Shown one piece after another: positions 1-6,609 of a stretch of 10,219 nt of DNA (its first letter is position 1; each line of letters starts with the position of its first letter). The stretch covers positions 1 through 10,219 of the forward strand of contig JAJZZW010000060.1 of the NCBI GenBank assembly GCA_021797385.1, in the 5' to 3' direction. The translations under genes and the position numbers were made by a program. Below the pieces are notes generated by a model. It was not told where the DNA came from, searched no databases, and was given only the letters and a program-made list of their open reading frames with translations. This DNA comes from Thermoplasmata archaeon. Lineage in GTDB: Archaea; Thermoplasmatota; Thermoplasmata; Thermoplasmatales; Thermoplasmataceae.

Positions 1-83
1 CCTGCCGCCTTTAATTCAGCAGCCTTATTTGACATGCTAACAGTTGCTGATTCATTGATTTCATTAACCCGGGATGATACCAT
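1..83 (-). CDS. N-terminus of a probable class I/II PLP-dependent aminotransferase (partial, runs off the left edge)
   Basis: Reading the minus strand from an ATG at 83-81 gives 27 open codons beginning MVSSRVNEI and containing SMSNKAAELKAA, with no stop before the window edge. The pattern RV..I..S.T..M...A.ELKA.G resembles the N-terminal arm of archaeal aspartate aminotransferase-like, fold-type I PLP enzymes, which reads much like RVREIPPSKT..ITAKAKELKAQG. An in-frame TAA lies four codons upstream of this ATG, so the start is well bounded. A TATA-like element about 26 bp upstream fits leaderless transcription. The gene diverges from the plus-strand dehydrogenase. Nothing catalytic (PLP lysine, substrate arginine) lies inside the window, so the family call rests on the N-terminal pattern alone and the substrate cannot be given. 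Confidence 0.55.
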   Translation of the reverse strand, partial: MVSSRVNEINESATVSMSNKAAELKAA

Positions 84-103
84 GATGGTTTATATCCACA
101 TGG

Positions 104-115
104 CTTAAATATTTG
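104..115 (-). promoter_or_regulatory. TATA box of the divergent minus-strand gene
   Basis: On the minus strand this reads CAAATATTTAAG. Its centre is about 26 bp upstream of the ATG at 83, the normal archaeal TATA-to-start-site distance, so the transcript would begin at or next to the start codon. The call is by position and composition only, in an AT-rich region. Confidence 0.4.
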
Positions 116-255
116 TTGTGGAGTATTCTGAATGAATTTTTACCATGATTGTGTTATTCAGAAAGAACGTTTAAGTTAAAATAAAATTTCTATTTTATAT
201 TGATAATTTTTAATATGATATTTAAATATTAAATAATTTATAAAGTTTATAAAGT

Positions 256-269
256 AATATATTTATTAA
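256..269 (+). promoter_or_regulatory. TATA box of the dehydrogenase / QueA-like unit
   Basis: AATATATTTATTAA is centred 27-30 bp before the ATG at 290. No Shine-Dalgarno-like sequence lies just before that ATG, so the mRNA is probably leaderless or nearly so. The core ATATTTATTAATA (259-271) recurs exactly in the TrmB-gene promoter at 7688-7700. Confidence 0.5.
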
Positions 270-289
270 TAGATACATACTTTATAATT

Positions 290-928
290 ATGGCAAAAAA
301 TGTAATAATTAGCGGTGGCTCACGGGGACTTGGAAAATCACTTTCAGAAAAAATGTTTGAAATGGGCTACGGTATCTCAACATTTTCCAGAACCATGGTT
401 GATTCCGTAACACAGGGTGGTGAAAAAAATTTTATCACGACCGGTGCGGATATAAGGTATGAAAATGACATACTGAGGGTACTTGAAAGAACAAAGTCTA
501 TTGCAGGAGATGCAGACATCCTGATACTTTCAGCAGGAACTGTTACAAGAACAGAGGATATTCTCCATGGTAATGTTATGGCCATGAGAAAAATTTATGA
601 GACAAATGTTTTTGCAAACTTCAATTTAATGACAGCAGCAATGGGATATTTTAGATTGAAAGAAATTGTTTTCATAACATCTGATGTCTCTACCAATAAT
701 TATCCTGGCTGGGGTATATACGGTTCATCCAAGGCAGCTATGGATTATATTATAAAACAGGCTTCCATGGAAGAACATGATACACAGTTTTTGAGCATAA
801 ATCCAGGAGATATGGATACTGAAATGCACAGGGAGGCAGAACCCGGATCCCATGGTTCAGAGTTAATATCCGCTGATGAGGGTGCTGATAATGTTTTATC
901 AATTATCATGAAAGAGATGGGGATATGA
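290..928 (+). CDS. Short-chain dehydrogenase/reductase (SDR family), NADP-type
   Basis: This 212-residue soluble protein is a classical SDR, a Rossmann-fold NAD(P)-dependent oxidoreductase. Visible elements are the dinucleotide-binding glycine motif SGGSRGLG (residues 8-15), FSR at the end of the second strand (R34, usually a sign of NADP preference), the LSAG strand (80-83, in place of the usual NNAG), N106, the catalytic serine S131 in ITSDVS, YGSSK with Y144 and K148, and NPGDMDT (171-177) after the active site. The complete Asn-Ser-Tyr-Lys tetrad predicts an active enzyme. At 212 residues it is shorter than the usual 240-260, mainly in the C-terminal substrate loop. Its stop codon overlaps the start of the QueA-like gene by 4 nt (ATGA), so the two are probably co-translated and may act on related compounds. 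The substrate is not recognisable. It starts at the only suitable ATG, placed for leaderless transcription. Confidence 0.9.
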   Translation: MAKNVIISGGSRGLGKSLSEKMFEMGYGISTFSRTMVDSVTQGGEKNFITTGADIRYENDILRVLERTKSIAGDADILILSAGTVTRTEDILHGNVMAMRKIYETNVFANFNLMTAAMGYFRLKEIVFITSDVSTNNYPGWGIYGSSKAAMDYIIKQASMEEHDTQFLSINPGDMDTEMHREAEPGSHGSELISADEGADNVLSIIMKEMGI

Positions 929-1965
929 GAAGCATGAAGAATATATTTGAATTGTCAGGGGTAAAATATGGGATTCCCGCTGAATATAAGGGAACTGGGA
1001 GAGATGACGTGAAACTTCTATCAATAGACCCTATATCGGGAAAATATAGCAGGACAAAATTTGCCGGTATTGGAAATCATCTCAGTTCAGGAGATACTCT
1101 GGTATTCAACAATAGCATGATAGTGCCCTCATCCTTCAAACTATATTCCACAAGGCAGAAAAAATATGTGACGGTAAATATAGGATACAGTGAAAGTGGT
1201 TACATAGCGGAATTCCGTGATATAAATAAAGCAGTAGAGAAAGGAGAAAGATTCATTTTTTCAGACATGTCTTATCTGGAAGCGGGTGAACCTTTAGAAC
1301 AATTTCCCAGGTACCGGAATATAATTTTATCTGATAATTTTAATCTGGAAATCGAGGAAAAGGCAATTGGACGGTATATAAAATATGAAGATAGAATGCC
1401 AGATTTTCCGGAATCGACCTACAGGAATGTTTACGCCACCGTGCCCGGGTCTGTAGAATATCCATCTGCATCCCGTCCATTTACTGAATATATCATTGAT
1501 GAATTAAAAAGGAAGGGAGTCAATATGGTCAATATAACATTGCACTGCAACCTCGGGTCACTGGATGCAACGGAATTTACCGGGAAAGGTAGACTTCTTC
1601 CTGAATATTACACTGTATCTGATGAATCTGCATTTATACTCAATAGGGCATTGGAACTGGGCGGAAGAATAATAGCCGTTGGTACTACTGCAGTAAGAGC
1701 CATGGCAACTGTATACGATGGCAGATTCAATCCAGGCAGTGGTTATACAGATATTTTCATAAATCAAAATACGGAAACCGGCGTGGACGGCCTCATAACA
1801 GGAATGCATGATCCCACAACATCCCACATAAAACTGCTGGAGGCCTTTGTTGATATAAGCCTGCTGGAAAGTGCCTATGAAACTGGGATAGATTCCGGCT
1901 TTGCCTGGGAGGAGTTCGGCGATTCAACTATGATCTTGCCACACTTAAAACATAAGATTAAATAG
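925..1965 (+). CDS. QueA-like S-adenosylmethionine:tRNA ribosyltransferase-isomerase family protein
   Basis: This 346-residue protein has the QueA family architecture along its whole length: GDTLVFNNSMIVPSSF (56-71) matching the QueA GDxLVFNNTxVxPA region, YRNVYATVPGSVEYPSASRPF-type core at 166-186, TLHCNLGSLDATE (205-217), IIAVGTTAVRAM (249-260), YTDIFI (274-279), GMHDPTTSH (293-301) and FGDSTMIL (331-338). Bacterial QueA transfers and isomerises the ribosyl group of SAM onto preQ1 in tRNA, making epoxyqueuosine. Here the signature PTAGLHF is replaced by PSASRPF, and TLHVGAGTF by TLHCNLGSL. From memory, the same changes occur in QueA-like paralogs of actinobacteria, which suggests a separate subfamily. 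Archaea are not known to make queuosine, so the true substrate is uncertain and I give no gene symbol. An in-frame ATG at 934 is an alternative start; 925 is preferred for its ATGA overlap with the dehydrogenase gene. Confidence 0.8.
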   Translation: MRSMKNIFELSGVKYGIPAEYKGTGRDDVKLLSIDPISGKYSRTKFAGIGNHLSSGDTLVFNNSMIVPSSFKLYSTRQKKYVTVNIGYSESGYIAEFRDINKAVEKGERFIFSDMSYLEAGEPLEQFPRYRNIILSDNFNLEIEEKAIGRYIKYEDRMPDFPESTYRNVYATVPGSVEYPSASRPFTEYIIDELKRKGVNMVNITLHCNLGSLDATEFTGKGRLLPEYYTVSDESAFILNRALELGGRIIAVGTTAVRAMATVYDGRFNPGSGYTDIFINQNTETGVDGLITGMHDPTTSHIKLLEAFVDISLLESAYETGIDSGFAWEEFGDSTMILPHLKHKIK

Positions 1966-1999
1966 TATTACCGTTGCGAAATTATTTACTCTTTTACCA

Positions 2000-2009
2000 A
2001 GTATATACT
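2000..2009. promoter_or_regulatory. Perfect 10-bp palindrome AGTATATACT, candidate regulator site upstream of the transporter promoter
   Basis: AGTATATACT is its own reverse complement and lies just upstream of the TATA box at 2016-2027. A second copy of its half, AAGTATAT, follows at 2035-2042. The same heptamer AGTATAT appears three times before the GH1 gene. A symmetric site is what a dimeric winged-helix regulator such as the TrmB protein at 7712 would be expected to bind. This is inference from position and repetition. Confidence 0.35.
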
Positions 2010-2015
2010 AAAATG

Positions 2016-2027
2016 TTATATATAAAT
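2016..2027 (+). promoter_or_regulatory. TATA box of the ABC transporter operon
   Basis: TTATATATAAAT is a strong archaeal TATA box. Its centre (about 2021) predicts a transcription start near 2046-2048, at or just before the start codon of the binding-protein gene. The 80-nt gap 1966-2045 therefore carries a promoter specific to the transporter operon, flanked on both sides by AGTATAT copies. Confidence 0.65.
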
Positions 2028-2035
2028 AGTAGTTA

Positions 2036-2042
2036 AGTATAT
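2036..2042. promoter_or_regulatory. Second AGTATAT copy, between the TATA box and the start codon
   Basis: AGTATAT lies next to the predicted transcription start, a position where a bound protein would block RNA polymerase. It begins 19 nt before the ATG at 2055; one GH1-promoter copy (8792) also begins 19 nt before its ATG (8811). Binding by the TrmB-like protein is inferred. Confidence 0.3.
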
Positions 2043-2054
2043 TTAGTGAATATT

Positions 2055-3857
2055 ATGAAAAGTAAAAAGGTAATGCTTTTGCTAATTACAGTATCAGTCA
2101 TAGCTATGGTTGGTACTGGATTATATGGAGGTTTTCAAACTGTGCAAACCCCTACCAATGCGCCGGCTTCAACCAGCAGTTCCCCGACAGGAACCTTATA
2201 CCTATCCCCAGGACCGTCTCCTGCCTTTACAGATAATTTTAATCCTTTCAATGTCTGGTCCCCTCCGGCCGGGATAATGTCCCTGTTTTATGAACCTTTA
2301 TTGCAGATAAATACGTATAATGGAACAGTTATACCATGGCTTGCAACAAATTACACATGGGATCATAACAATATGCAGCTCGTTCTTCAACTCCGGCATA
2401 ACGTCCAATTCAGCAATGGTATGGCTTTCAATTCCAGCGATGTTGTGTATATGTTCAACGAACAGAAAACTCTATTCGGAGATTGGGGCAATATAGATAA
2501 CATCACCGCGGCTGGACCCTATACTGTTGATTTCAACTTTTCAAAGGAAAATACACAGTGCTTGTTCTATATAGGTTCTACATTTATGGTACCGGCACAG
2601 CTGTGGAAGGGAGTAAGCGACCCACAGGACAAAGTTGTAACTGATCCCATAGGAACCGGGCCCTATGTACTTTCGAGTTTCAGCGGACAGAAAATAGTTT
2701 TAACAGCCAATCCCCATTACTGGCAGGCAGGTGAACCACATATAAAGAATGTAGTGTATGTGGATTATACAAGCAATTCGGCACTTACCCTTGCTCTTCA
2801 GGACGGACAGGTTCAGTGGGCATCAGTATTTGAACCTAATATAACAACTCTATTGACTTCCAAGAATCCTAATGCGCATTACTGGTTCCCTCCAGGCCAG
2901 CCTGTTACACTTATAACAAATGATAATATATATCCACTTAACCTGAGTTATTTTAGACAGGCTATCAGTCTTTCAATAAACAGAACTGAAATATGCAAGG
3001 TAGGTGAATATGGTTATGAGAGGCCTGCAAATGCTGCGGATATATTAAATCAGCAGTTATTTTACCTTAATTCCACAAACAAAGCTAAGGCAAGTGAACT
3101 ATCTGAATTTAATCCAACTGCAGCACTTAAGCTTCTTGAAGACCATGGATTTACCATGAAGAGTGGAAGGTTGTATGAGCCTAATGGAACTGAATTACCA
3201 ACAATTAATTTAATATCTGTAGCAGGTTACACTGACTGGGATACGGATATTTCAATAATCGCATCTAATCTTAAGGACATAGGCATAAAGGTGACAATAC
3301 AAACCCCTACATTAAGCAGTGTTGATAGCGATGTTGCGGAGGACAACTTCCAGATGGCAGAGGTTACAGTAACCGGTATAGGTCCGAATCCATGGTATGA
3401 TTACTCCGGATTAGTAGGTAAAATTGTACCCCCGGGAACAACAGCATATAACAACGAAGAAAGATGGAACGATACAGGAACAGGATTCCAGACATACTTC
3501 AATGAATTCCCCACGGTAGCCAATGTAAGTCAGCAGGATAAAATATTGAATGATATGGCTGGTATTGTATTAAATCAGATGCCGGTTATATCCCTAGTGT
3601 ACTCAGCCGACTGGTATGAATATGTAAATAGCAGTATTAAGGGATTCCCGGATCAGAATAATCCCTACGGTATACCAATGCCATGGTATCCAGGTCCTAT
3701 GGAAATAGTCATGCTGCACCTTTATGAGTCAAGTACAACACCAAGCCATGCGAATCCGTATCTGGATTATGAAATAGGAGGCGGAATAATAGCGGCAATA
3801 GCAATCGTTGGCTCATTAGCACTATACACAAGAAAAAGAAGGAGGGAAAAAGATTAA
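2055..3857 (+). CDS. ABC transporter substrate-binding protein, family 5 (Opp/Dpp type), membrane-anchored
   Basis: This is a 600-residue extracellular solute receptor of an ABC importer. It begins MKSKK followed by a hydrophobic signal segment (about residues 6-24) and a Thr/Ser/Pro-rich stretch. It then has the family-5 binding fold: DNFNPFN and LFYEPLL near the N-terminus, and DPIGTGPYVL around residue 198, a hallmark of SBP_bac_5 proteins. A C-terminal membrane helix (about 574-591, starting IGGGIIAAIA) ends in a positive tail RKRRREKD, so the mature protein is tethered outside by its C-terminus, as is common in Thermoplasmata. I count 13 N-X-S/T sequons, consistent with a glycosylated surface protein. 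It is first in a five-gene operon. A beta-disaccharide or oligosaccharide ligand is inferred from the GH1 and TrmB neighbours; a peptide cannot be excluded. A GTG at 2046, nearer the predicted transcription start, is an alternative start adding three residues. Confidence 0.9.
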   Translation: MKSKKVMLLLITVSVIAMVGTGLYGGFQTVQTPTNAPASTSSSPTGTLYLSPGPSPAFTDNFNPFNVWSPPAGIMSLFYEPLLQINTYNGTVIPWLATNYTWDHNNMQLVLQLRHNVQFSNGMAFNSSDVVYMFNEQKTLFGDWGNIDNITAAGPYTVDFNFSKENTQCLFYIGSTFMVPAQLWKGVSDPQDKVVTDPIGTGPYVLSSFSGQKIVLTANPHYWQAGEPHIKNVVYVDYTSNSALTLALQDGQVQWASVFEPNITTLLTSKNPNAHYWFPPGQPVTLITNDNIYPLNLSYFRQAISLSINRTEICKVGEYGYERPANAADILNQQLFYLNSTNKAKASELSEFNPTAALKLLEDHGFTMKSGRLYEPNGTELPTINLISVAGYTDWDTDISIIASNLKDIGIKVTIQTPTLSSVDSDVAEDNFQMAEVTVTGIGPNPWYDYSGLVGKIVPPGTTAYNNEERWNDTGTGFQTYFNEFPTVANVSQQDKILNDMAGIVLNQMPVISLVYSADWYEYVNSSIKGFPDQNNPYGIPMPWYPGPMEIVMLHLYESSTTPSHANPYLDYEIGGGIIAAIAIVGSLALYTRKRRREKD

Positions 3858-3868
3858 TTGTGGTGTGA

Positions 3869-4873
3869 ATGATAATTCCATATAAATATATTTTAAAGAA
3901 AACTGCTGCGTTTGTTGCGGTTCTGTATGGAGCCATAACATTAAATTTTATTTTACCTAGATTAATACCCGGTGATCCTGCCGAAACTGTATATTCTACT
4001 ATTATAAGAGAAGGCGGAGGAAGCGTCAGTCCCAGATATTTACACCAACTTGCAGCAGAATATGGTATATCAAATGCACCGATGTATGTGCAATATTATA
4101 ATTATCTAGTTGACCTTGCCCATGGAAATCTAGGTATTTCTGTAGCTTTTTTCCCGGAACCTGTTTCTTATATTTTATATCATGCACTGCCATGGACACT
4201 CCTTCTTGTAATATCATCAATAGCGATTTCGTTCTTTGTTGGCAACAGAATGGGAAGATATGCAGGAATACATAGAAACTCTATTAAGGATCTATCAATG
4301 GATATGTTTGCAATGTTCATGGCTTCATTTCCAGCATTCGTTTTAGCATTTATAGTCCTTGACATATTTGCCCTGGATATCAAGCTTTTTCCCATTGGAG
4401 GAGCGTACAGCATCTATGTGAATCCGGGGTTTAATATTCCTTTTATAATCAGTGTAATTTACCATGCCGTGCTTCCGGTACTTACAATTATACTTACATC
4501 GTTGGGAGGTTGGGAGCTCGGAATGAGAAATAATATTATACCAAATATAAATAGTGACTTTATAAGCTATTCTGAAAATTTAGGATTCAAAAAATATCAG
4601 GTAAATCAGATTGCATACAGAAATGCCATACTGCCAAACCTGACTGGATTTGCCATGTCTGTAGGTCTTTCGGTTAGCGGGGTCATAATAGAAGAATCAA
4701 TTTTTTCCTATCCTGGTGTTGGACTTTACATGATAACGGCAATTGATGATCTTGATTATCCTTTAATTCAGGGAATTTTCCTGATGGTTATAATAGCTGT
4801 CCTTGTAGGTAATTTCATTGTCGATATACTTTATGGGTTTTTTGATCCCAGAATCAGACAGGAGAGTGAGTGA
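3869..4873 (+). CDS. ABC transporter permease, OppB/DppB type
   Basis: This 334-residue integral membrane protein is one of the two channel subunits of the importer. The N-terminus has the OppB/DppB layout: first helix about 12-30 followed by RLIPGDPAE (31-39), then an extracellular segment with HGNLGIS (85-91) and further helices near 107-126, 145-168, 190-212, 258-280 and 300-322. The cytoplasmic coupling (EAA) loop is ENLGFKKYQVNQIAYRNAIL (about 236-255), which docks onto the ATPases. EESIFSYPGVG (275-285) and the terminal DPRIRQ are also typical. The length is normal for the family. It starts 11 nt after the binding-protein stop, with a weak GGTG just before the ATG, and its stop overlaps the next gene's start. 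It should pair with the second permease to form a heterodimeric pore. Confidence 0.93.
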   Translation: MIIPYKYILKKTAAFVAVLYGAITLNFILPRLIPGDPAETVYSTIIREGGGSVSPRYLHQLAAEYGISNAPMYVQYYNYLVDLAHGNLGISVAFFPEPVSYILYHALPWTLLLVISSIAISFFVGNRMGRYAGIHRNSIKDLSMDMFAMFMASFPAFVLAFIVLDIFALDIKLFPIGGAYSIYVNPGFNIPFIISVIYHAVLPVLTIILTSLGGWELGMRNNIIPNINSDFISYSENLGFKKYQVNQIAYRNAILPNLTGFAMSVGLSVSGVIIEESIFSYPGVGLYMITAIDDLDYPLIQGIFLMVIIAVLVGNFIVDILYGFFDPRIRQESE

Positions 4874-5838
4874 AAATGGAAGAACAAGAGGTAATAAAGG
4901 ATAATAAAAGTCTGCTTGGCAAGATAATTAACCCGCTTAAAATACTGCTTTCAAACGGAAAGGCTAAGGCCGGGTTCATAATGCTGGTGGCTCTTATTTT
5001 ATTTGCTATTCTTGGTCAATTCTTTTCACCTTATAATCCTACAAAATATGAATTTGCACGTGGAATGCCACCCAGCTACGCACATTTACTGGGAACAACC
5101 ATTTACGGGCAGGATGTTTTCTCACAATTATTCTACGGTGCTGCGCCCACTCTCATGGTCGGTTTTGCTGTTGGAGTTCTTGGAACACTTATTTCCATAG
5201 CCGTAGGAATTTCAGCGGGCTTTGCATCTGAACGTGTTAACACTGTTATTACCGGAATTATAAATATATTTTTGATCATACCCGGTGTTCTGCTTATAAT
5301 GCTCTTCGGGTCATTTTTCCTTGGGCTTCACCAGTCACTTGGATACTTACCGACAATACTCATACTGATAATAACAGGATGGGCATTCGGTGCAAGAACG
5401 TTTAGGTCCATAACACTCTCCATTGCAAAAAGAGATTTTATACTCTCATCAATACTAATAGGTGAATCAAGGCTCAGTATTATTTTCCGGCAGATAATCA
5501 GGGCAATATTTCCGGTTATTATATCCAATTTTTTCTTTACGGCCATGTACGGAACCATGGGATTAACCTTTGTGGAATATCTTGGGGTTGGGAATTTATT
5601 GCAGGTTAACTGGGGAACCATGCTTTACTGGGCCATAAATAATGAGGCATACCTTACAGGCATGTGGTGGTGGATTTTACCTCCCAGCTTCATGATTTCC
5701 ATCCTAATGTTTTCGTTTATACTCCTGAACTTTGGTATGGATGAAATAGGAAATCCATCACTTAGAAGGTTTAAAAGTAAAAATAAGAATGAAAATAAAA
5801 AAATTATAGGTGATCTGGATGTCAATATTGAGAACTGA
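4870..5838 (+). CDS. ABC transporter permease, OppC/DppC type
   Basis: This 322-residue membrane protein is the second channel subunit. A charged cytoplasmic N-terminus (about 1-30) precedes the first helix (33-52). The OppC/DppC signature LLGTTIYGQDVFSQLFYGA (74-91 region) follows, matching the family pattern LGTDxxGRDxxSRLxxGA, with T and Q replacing the usual D and R. More helices lie near 95-118, 128-151, 160-176, 211-235 and 268-289. The EAA coupling loop is about 192-215 (SSILIGESRLSIIFRQ). EYLGVGN, a Trp-rich loop (WWW, 266-268) and the NFGMDEIGNPSLR end also fit the family. The Lys/Asn-rich C-terminal tail from residue 302 is an extension. The start chosen is GTG at 4870, overlapping the previous stop by 4 nt with AGGAG 5 nt upstream; ATG at 4876 is a close alternative. 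Its end overlaps the next gene by 20 nt. Confidence 0.92.
   Translation: MKMEEQEVIKDNKSLLGKIINPLKILLSNGKAKAGFIMLVALILFAILGQFFSPYNPTKYEFARGMPPSYAHLLGTTIYGQDVFSQLFYGAAPTLMVGFAVGVLGTLISIAVGISAGFASERVNTVITGIINIFLIIPGVLLIMLFGSFFLGLHQSLGYLPTILILIITGWAFGARTFRSITLSIAKRDFILSSILIGESRLSIIFRQIIRAIFPVIISNFFFTAMYGTMGLTFVEYLGVGNLLQVNWGTMLYWAINNEAYLTGMWWWILPPSFMISILMFSFILLNFGMDEIGNPSLRRFKSKNKNENKKIIGDLDVNIEN
5808..5815 (+). promoter_or_regulatory. Strong Shine-Dalgarno site deciding the start of the first ATPase gene
   Basis: AGGTGATC is fully complementary to the conserved archaeal 16S rRNA 3' end (GATCACCT). It lies inside the end of the permease gene, with GGTGA 5 nt before the ATG at 5819. It argues for ATG 5819 over the in-frame GTG at 5810, which is part of the site itself. 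Confidence 0.7.
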
Positions 5839-6601
5839 AAATTTATCTAAAACATTTATCTCTAGGCACGGTATAATAGCCGCTGAAAAAACAGAAGCAT
5901 TAAAAGATATAAATATACGTCTTGAAGAAAAAGAACTAATAGGAATAGTAGGAGCAAGTGGCAGTGGAAAGAGTACGCTGGCAAAGCTCCTGGTATTCCT
6001 TTATAGACCCACGGGTGGAAAGATATACTATATGGATGAAGATATTACAAAATACAGGGGAAAAGACGTAAAGAAATACAGAAAGAAAATACAGATGGTA
6101 TTTCAGGATCCATATGCATCTCTTGATCCAAACCATAGTGTGGAATGGCATATAAAAAGGCCGCTTATACTTTCCAGATACAACGGAGACCTTGATAATA
6201 GAATTGACGAACTTCTAGATATGGTTACTTTGAACAAATCGTACAGGGCAAAATTTCCTCATCAGCTTTCCGGAGGGCAGAGACAGCGAGTCTATCTAGC
6301 CAGAACTCTGGCAGTTTCTCCAGAAGTACTCATAGCGGATGAACCGGTTTCCATGCTGGATGTATCTGTGAGAATTGAAATTTTAACACTTCTGCAGAGG
6401 ATAAAGGAACAGCTAGGAATAAGCATAATATATATCACACATGATTTGAATACTGTGAGTATGATAACCAGCAGGCTTTATGTGATGCATCAGGGTATGG
6501 TAGTGGAAAATGGGGATACCGACTCTATAATCAACAGACCATCCAATGAATATACCAGGAAACTCATTGCTGCAGCCCCAAATCCGTATAAAAGAATATA
6601 G
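5819..6601 (+). CDS. ABC transporter ATP-binding protein, OppF/DppF type
   Basis: This 260-residue cytoplasmic ATPase is one of two that power the importer. All nucleotide-binding motifs are intact: Walker A GASGSGKS (45-52), Q-loop Q96 in VFQDP, signature LSGGQRQR (150-157), Walker B VLIADEP (170-176, catalytic E175), D-loop SMLD (178-181) and switch histidine H208 in THDL. VFQDPYASLDP and the N-terminal element with ...EALKDIN are typical of the F-type subunit. The protein ends at AAAPNPYKRI and lacks the usual C-terminal oligopeptide-transporter domain with its cysteines, so it is shorter than the common 320 residues. The start at ATG 5819 is set by the AGGTGATC site; it overlaps the permease gene by 20 nt. 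It would form a heterodimer with the next ATPase. Confidence 0.93.
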   Translation: MSILRTENLSKTFISRHGIIAAEKTEALKDINIRLEEKELIGIVGASGSGKSTLAKLLVFLYRPTGGKIYYMDEDITKYRGKDVKKYRKKIQMVFQDPYASLDPNHSVEWHIKRPLILSRYNGDLDNRIDELLDMVTLNKSYRAKFPHQLSGGQRQRVYLARTLAVSPEVLIADEPVSMLDVSVRIEILTLLQRIKEQLGISIIYITHDLNTVSMITSRLYVMHQGMVVENGDTDSIINRPSNEYTRKLIAAAPNPYKRI

Positions 6602-6605
6602 GTGA
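6600..6605 (+). promoter_or_regulatory. Shine-Dalgarno site for the second ATPase gene, overlapping the previous stop codon
   Basis: AGGTGA includes the last two bases of the preceding TAG and sits 4 nt before the GTG at 6610. It supports the GTG start over the in-frame ATG at 6634, which has no such site. Confidence 0.6.
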
Positions 6606-6609
6606 AAAC

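Noticed and set aside
4026..4413. Minus-strand frames opposite the first permease gene
   Set aside because: They lie opposite clear OppB-type coding sequence and show no motif.
5003..5200. A plus-strand frame within the second permease gene
   Set aside because: It overlaps the conserved OppC signature in another frame and has no family resemblance.
5810..5818. GTG at 5810 as start of the first ATPase gene
   Set aside because: The GTG is part of the AGGTGATC ribosome-binding site, and the ATG at 5819 is correctly spaced from it.
5328..5825. Two minus-strand frames opposite the second permease gene
   Set aside because: Antisense frames over a well-supported membrane protein, with low-complexity translations and no promoter.
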